DNA from: an uncultured Pelagibacteraceae bacterium
GTDB lineage: Bacteria; Pseudomonadota; Alphaproteobacteria; Pelagibacterales; Pelagibacteraceae
Assembly: GCA_902526085.1 (NCBI GenBank)
Contig: CABZJN010000004.1
Location: forward strand, 1-64,000
Length of the DNA: 64,000 nucleotides
Reading direction: 5' to 3'
Positions 61,623 through 64,000 of the stretch are shown in pieces. The position numbers and the translations under genes were made by a program. Numbering within the stretch: position 1 is the first letter of the stretch; each line of letters starts with the position of its first letter. Under the pieces are notes generated by a model that worked only from the letters and a program-made list of their open reading frames with translations, had not been told where the DNA came from and did no database searches.

Positions 61623-62372
61623 ATGATTAATTTTGATTTAAAAGATAGAGTTGCAATAGTGACAGGAGGCGCACAAGGTTTTGGACTGGCTATTACAGAA
61701 AGATTTATTGCTTCAGGAGCAAGCGTTGTTATTTGGGATATAGATGAAGAGGCAATTAAAACTGCAATAAAAAAAATTAATTCAAATAAGGTTTCATATC
61801 AAATTGTGGATGTTGGAAATTATGAAAATATAGGAAAAAATTTAGCTGAGATTGAAAAAATACATAAAAAAATCGATATTTTTATCAATAATGCAGGTGT
61901 TGCAGGAAAAAATACTACAGTAGTTGATTATCCACTTGATGAATGGAAAAAAGTTATAGACTTAAATCTAAATGCAGTATTTTATTGTTGTAAAGCCGTA
62001 ACTCCTTACATGATAAAAAATAATTATGGAAGAATTGTTAATATTGCCTCTATCGCTGGAAAAGAAGGCAATCCTAACGCTAGTGCCTATAGCACTTCTA
62101 AAGCTGGAGTTATAGGTTTAACTAAATCGCTTGGTAAAGAATTAGCATTAAAAAATATAGCTGTTAATTGTGTAACCCCTGCTGCTGCTAAAACTAGAAT
62201 TTTTGATCAAATGACTGAGGAACATATTAATTATATGTTATCTAAAATCCCAAGAAATAAATTTGCCAAAGTAGATGAATTAGCGTCTCTTGTTACGTGG
62301 TTATCCAGTGAAGAAAATTCTTTTTCAACAGCTGCAGTATTTGACTTGAGTGGTGGAAGAGCAACTTATTAG
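61623..62372 (+). CDS. Short-chain dehydrogenase/reductase
   Basis: AIVTGGAQGFGLAI; NNAGVAG; ASAYSTSKAGVIGLTKSLGKEL. Confidence 0.93.
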   Translation: MINFDLKDRVAIVTGGAQGFGLAITERFIASGASVVIWDIDEEAIKTAIKKINSNKVSYQIVDVGNYENIGKNLAEIEKIHKKIDIFINNAGVAGKNTTVVDYPLDEWKKVIDLNLNAVFYCCKAVTPYMIKNNYGRIVNIASIAGKEGNPNASAYSTSKAGVIGLTKSLGKELALKNIAVNCVTPAAAKTRIFDQMTEEHINYMLSKIPRNKFAKVDELASLVTWLSSEENSFSTAAVFDLSGGRATY

Positions 62373-62375
62373 TTT

Positions 62376-63278
62376 ATGCAAATAGGAATTGATGTTGGAG
62401 CTACAAAAATAGAAAGTGTAATTTTAGATGAAAAAGGTAATGAAAGTAATCGTGAAAGAACAGATTGTCCAAAAGATTATTTCCAAATTGTTAAAACAAT
62501 TAAAGATATTAACAAAAAATTAGAGAAAGAATTAAATAAAGTATTACCAATCGGTGTATGTCATCCTGGCATACATTCACCTCAAACTGGATTAGTTAAA
62601 AATGCACCAAACTGTTATTGGTTGGAAAAAAAACCATTTCAAAATGATTTAAGAAAAGAATTGGGTAAAGAGGTATTTTGCGAAAATGATGCAAATTGTT
62701 TTGCTTTATCAGAAGCATTAGATGGAGCAGGAAAACATTATAAAATTGTTTATGGAATAATAATTGGTTCAGGTGTTGGTGGTGGTTTGGTAATAGATAA
62801 AAAAATAGTTAGCGGACCTAATGGAGTAGCAGGAGAGTGGGGACATAATCAAATTACTCATTTAATTGCAAAAAAAGAAAACTTCGAGTCTACCAATTTA
62901 AGAGAGGGCGAGATTGAGAGTTTTATGTCAGGTTTAAGTTTAGCAAAAAAATTCAATAAAAAATTCAAAAAGAATTTAAAGACAAATGAAATTTTTGATT
63001 CATATAGAAAGCATGATTTAGATGCTGAAGATTTAATAGATAATTTTAAAGTAAATTTAGCAATGTCCTTAGCGAATATAATTAATATTCTTGATCCTGA
63101 TTGTTTTGTTTTTGGCGGGGGTGTATCAAATGAAATTGATTTTTTAAGTGAAATCGAAAGCATTGTAAGAAAATTTGTAACTGGCAGAGAGTATGAAGGT
63201 GTGTTTCTTAAGCCAAAGTACGGAGATGCTAGTGGTGTTAGAGGTGCTGCAAGATTAGGAAGAAAATCAATTTATTAA
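62376..63278 (+). CDS. ROK-family sugar kinase
   Basis: IGIDVGATKIESVILDEKG; ENDANCFALSEA; GIIIGSGVGGGLVID; GEWGHNQI. Confidence 0.88.
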   Translation: MQIGIDVGATKIESVILDEKGNESNRERTDCPKDYFQIVKTIKDINKKLEKELNKVLPIGVCHPGIHSPQTGLVKNAPNCYWLEKKPFQNDLRKELGKEVFCENDANCFALSEALDGAGKHYKIVYGIIIGSGVGGGLVIDKKIVSGPNGVAGEWGHNQITHLIAKKENFESTNLREGEIESFMSGLSLAKKFNKKFKKNLKTNEIFDSYRKHDLDAEDLIDNFKVNLAMSLANIINILDPDCFVFGGGVSNEIDFLSEIESIVRKFVTGREYEGVFLKPKYGDASGVRGAARLGRKSIY

Positions 63279-63282
63279 TATT

Positions 63283-63313
63283 ACAACTCAATTAATAGTT
63301 GTATTTTTTTTTC
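63283..63313 (+). terminator. Intrinsic terminator after the ROK kinase gene
   Basis: ACAACT-caattaat-AGTTGT followed by a T9 run. Confidence 0.75.
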
Positions 63314-63386
63314 TTGTAGTCTTTTAATAAATCAATCTATAATTGTTTTTTTTAAGTTAACTTAATTAACAAATAAGAGGGAAAAT

Positions 63387-64000
63387 ATGAAAAAAATGTT
63401 AATAGCTTTAATTGCTTTTGCATTCACTTCTGCATCTTCTTTTGCAGGACCAAAAATTGAGGTTTTGCACTGGTGGACATCAGGGGGTGAAGCAGCCGCA
63501 CTTAAAGTATTAAAAGATGATTTCGCTGCAAACGGTGGTGAATGGTTAGACATGCCTGTAACTGGTGGTGGTGGAGATGCTGCTAACGTTGCACTTAAAG
63601 CAAGAATAGTTGCAGGAGATCCTCCTTCAGCTTCTCAAATTAAAGGTCCAACAATCCAAGAATATGATCAAGAGGGAGTAGTAGCTCCATACAACATTGA
63701 TCCTATAGCTCAATCAGAAGGTTGGGATGGACTTTTAGATCCAATGATTGCCGCAGTTCACAAATGCCAAAACAACAGTGGGCCATACTGTGCAGCACCA
63801 GTAAACATTCATAGAATTGATTGGATGTGGGCTAACAAAGCAGTATTTGATGCTAATGGAATTTCAGTTCCAACAACTTGGGATGAAGTAAATGCAGCAG
63901 CAGAGAAACTTCAAGCTGCAGGAATAATTCCTTTCGCACATGGTGGTCAAGCTTGGCAAGATGCAACAGTCTTTGAAGCAGTCGCTATGGGTATTGGTGG
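63387..64000 (+). CDS. Sugar ABC transporter substrate-binding protein (family 1), truncated by the window edge
   Basis: MKKMLIALIAFAFTSASSFAGPKIEVLHWWTSGGEAAALKVLKDDFAANGGEWLDMPVTGGGGDAANVALKARIVAGDPPSASQIKGP; missing from the ORF track because it has no stop in the window. Confidence 0.92.
   Translation, partial: MKKMLIALIAFAFTSASSFAGPKIEVLHWWTSGGEAAALKVLKDDFAANGGEWLDMPVTGGGGDAANVALKARIVAGDPPSASQIKGPTIQEYDQEGVVAPYNIDPIAQSEGWDGLLDPMIAAVHKCQNNSGPYCAAPVNIHRIDWMWANKAVFDANGISVPTTWDEVNAAAEKLQAAGIIPFAHGGQAWQDATVFEAVAMGIG

Noticed and set aside
63362-63553. Minus ORF 63362..63553
   Set aside because: Antisense to the clear, truncated solute-binding protein starting at 63387.
1-64000. CRISPR arrays, tRNA/rRNA genes, transposases or prophage genes
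   Set aside because: No regularly spaced repeats, no tRNA cloverleaf recognised, and no mobile-element protein among the ORFs; only A/T homopolymer tracts expected from base composition.

Overview
AT-rich, very gene-dense chromosomal window. Gene content, codon usage and tiny intergenic gaps resemble a streamlined marine alphaproteobacterium of the SAR11/Pelagibacterales type (inferred by eye, no search run). About 1-36 kb is a housekeeping block: lptD (partial)/lptG/lptF, pepA, ndk, purN/purM, a DnaA-like Hda, aspS, a stand-alone NrdJ C-terminal-like protein, an NDUFA12 homologue, accC/accB, aroQ, thiS/thiG, RNase E/G, a class A PBP, prfB with an in-frame TGA and a +1 frameshift site, an AsmA/YhdP-like protein, tyrS, anmK, a complete suf operon led by an Rrf2/IscR-type regulator, and glnA. 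About 36-64 kb is a catabolic/transport region. It carries iolG, iolE and iolD homologues without recognisable iolB or a clear iolC, other Gfo/Idh dehydrogenases, two Fe(II)/2OG oxygenases, a KPR-like dehydrogenase, a DUF1907 (C11orf54-type) protein next to a degenerate PanB-like protein, an HpcH aldolase, an ALDH, an FrcABC-type sugar ABC transporter, FucU/RbsD, ribokinase, a rhamnonate-dehydratase-like enolase, PdxA2, a TctCBA transporter, an SDR, a ROK kinase and a partial sugar-binding protein. Most notable observations: (i) the KPR-like/DUF1907/degenerate-PanB/aldolase/ALDH block inside an incomplete inositol pathway; (ii) an intrinsic terminator nested inside the first codons of tctB; (iii) the prfB frameshift; (iv) repeated TTAA/TAATTA shared-stop convergent junctions. 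No tRNA, rRNA, CRISPR, transposon or phage gene was recognised.
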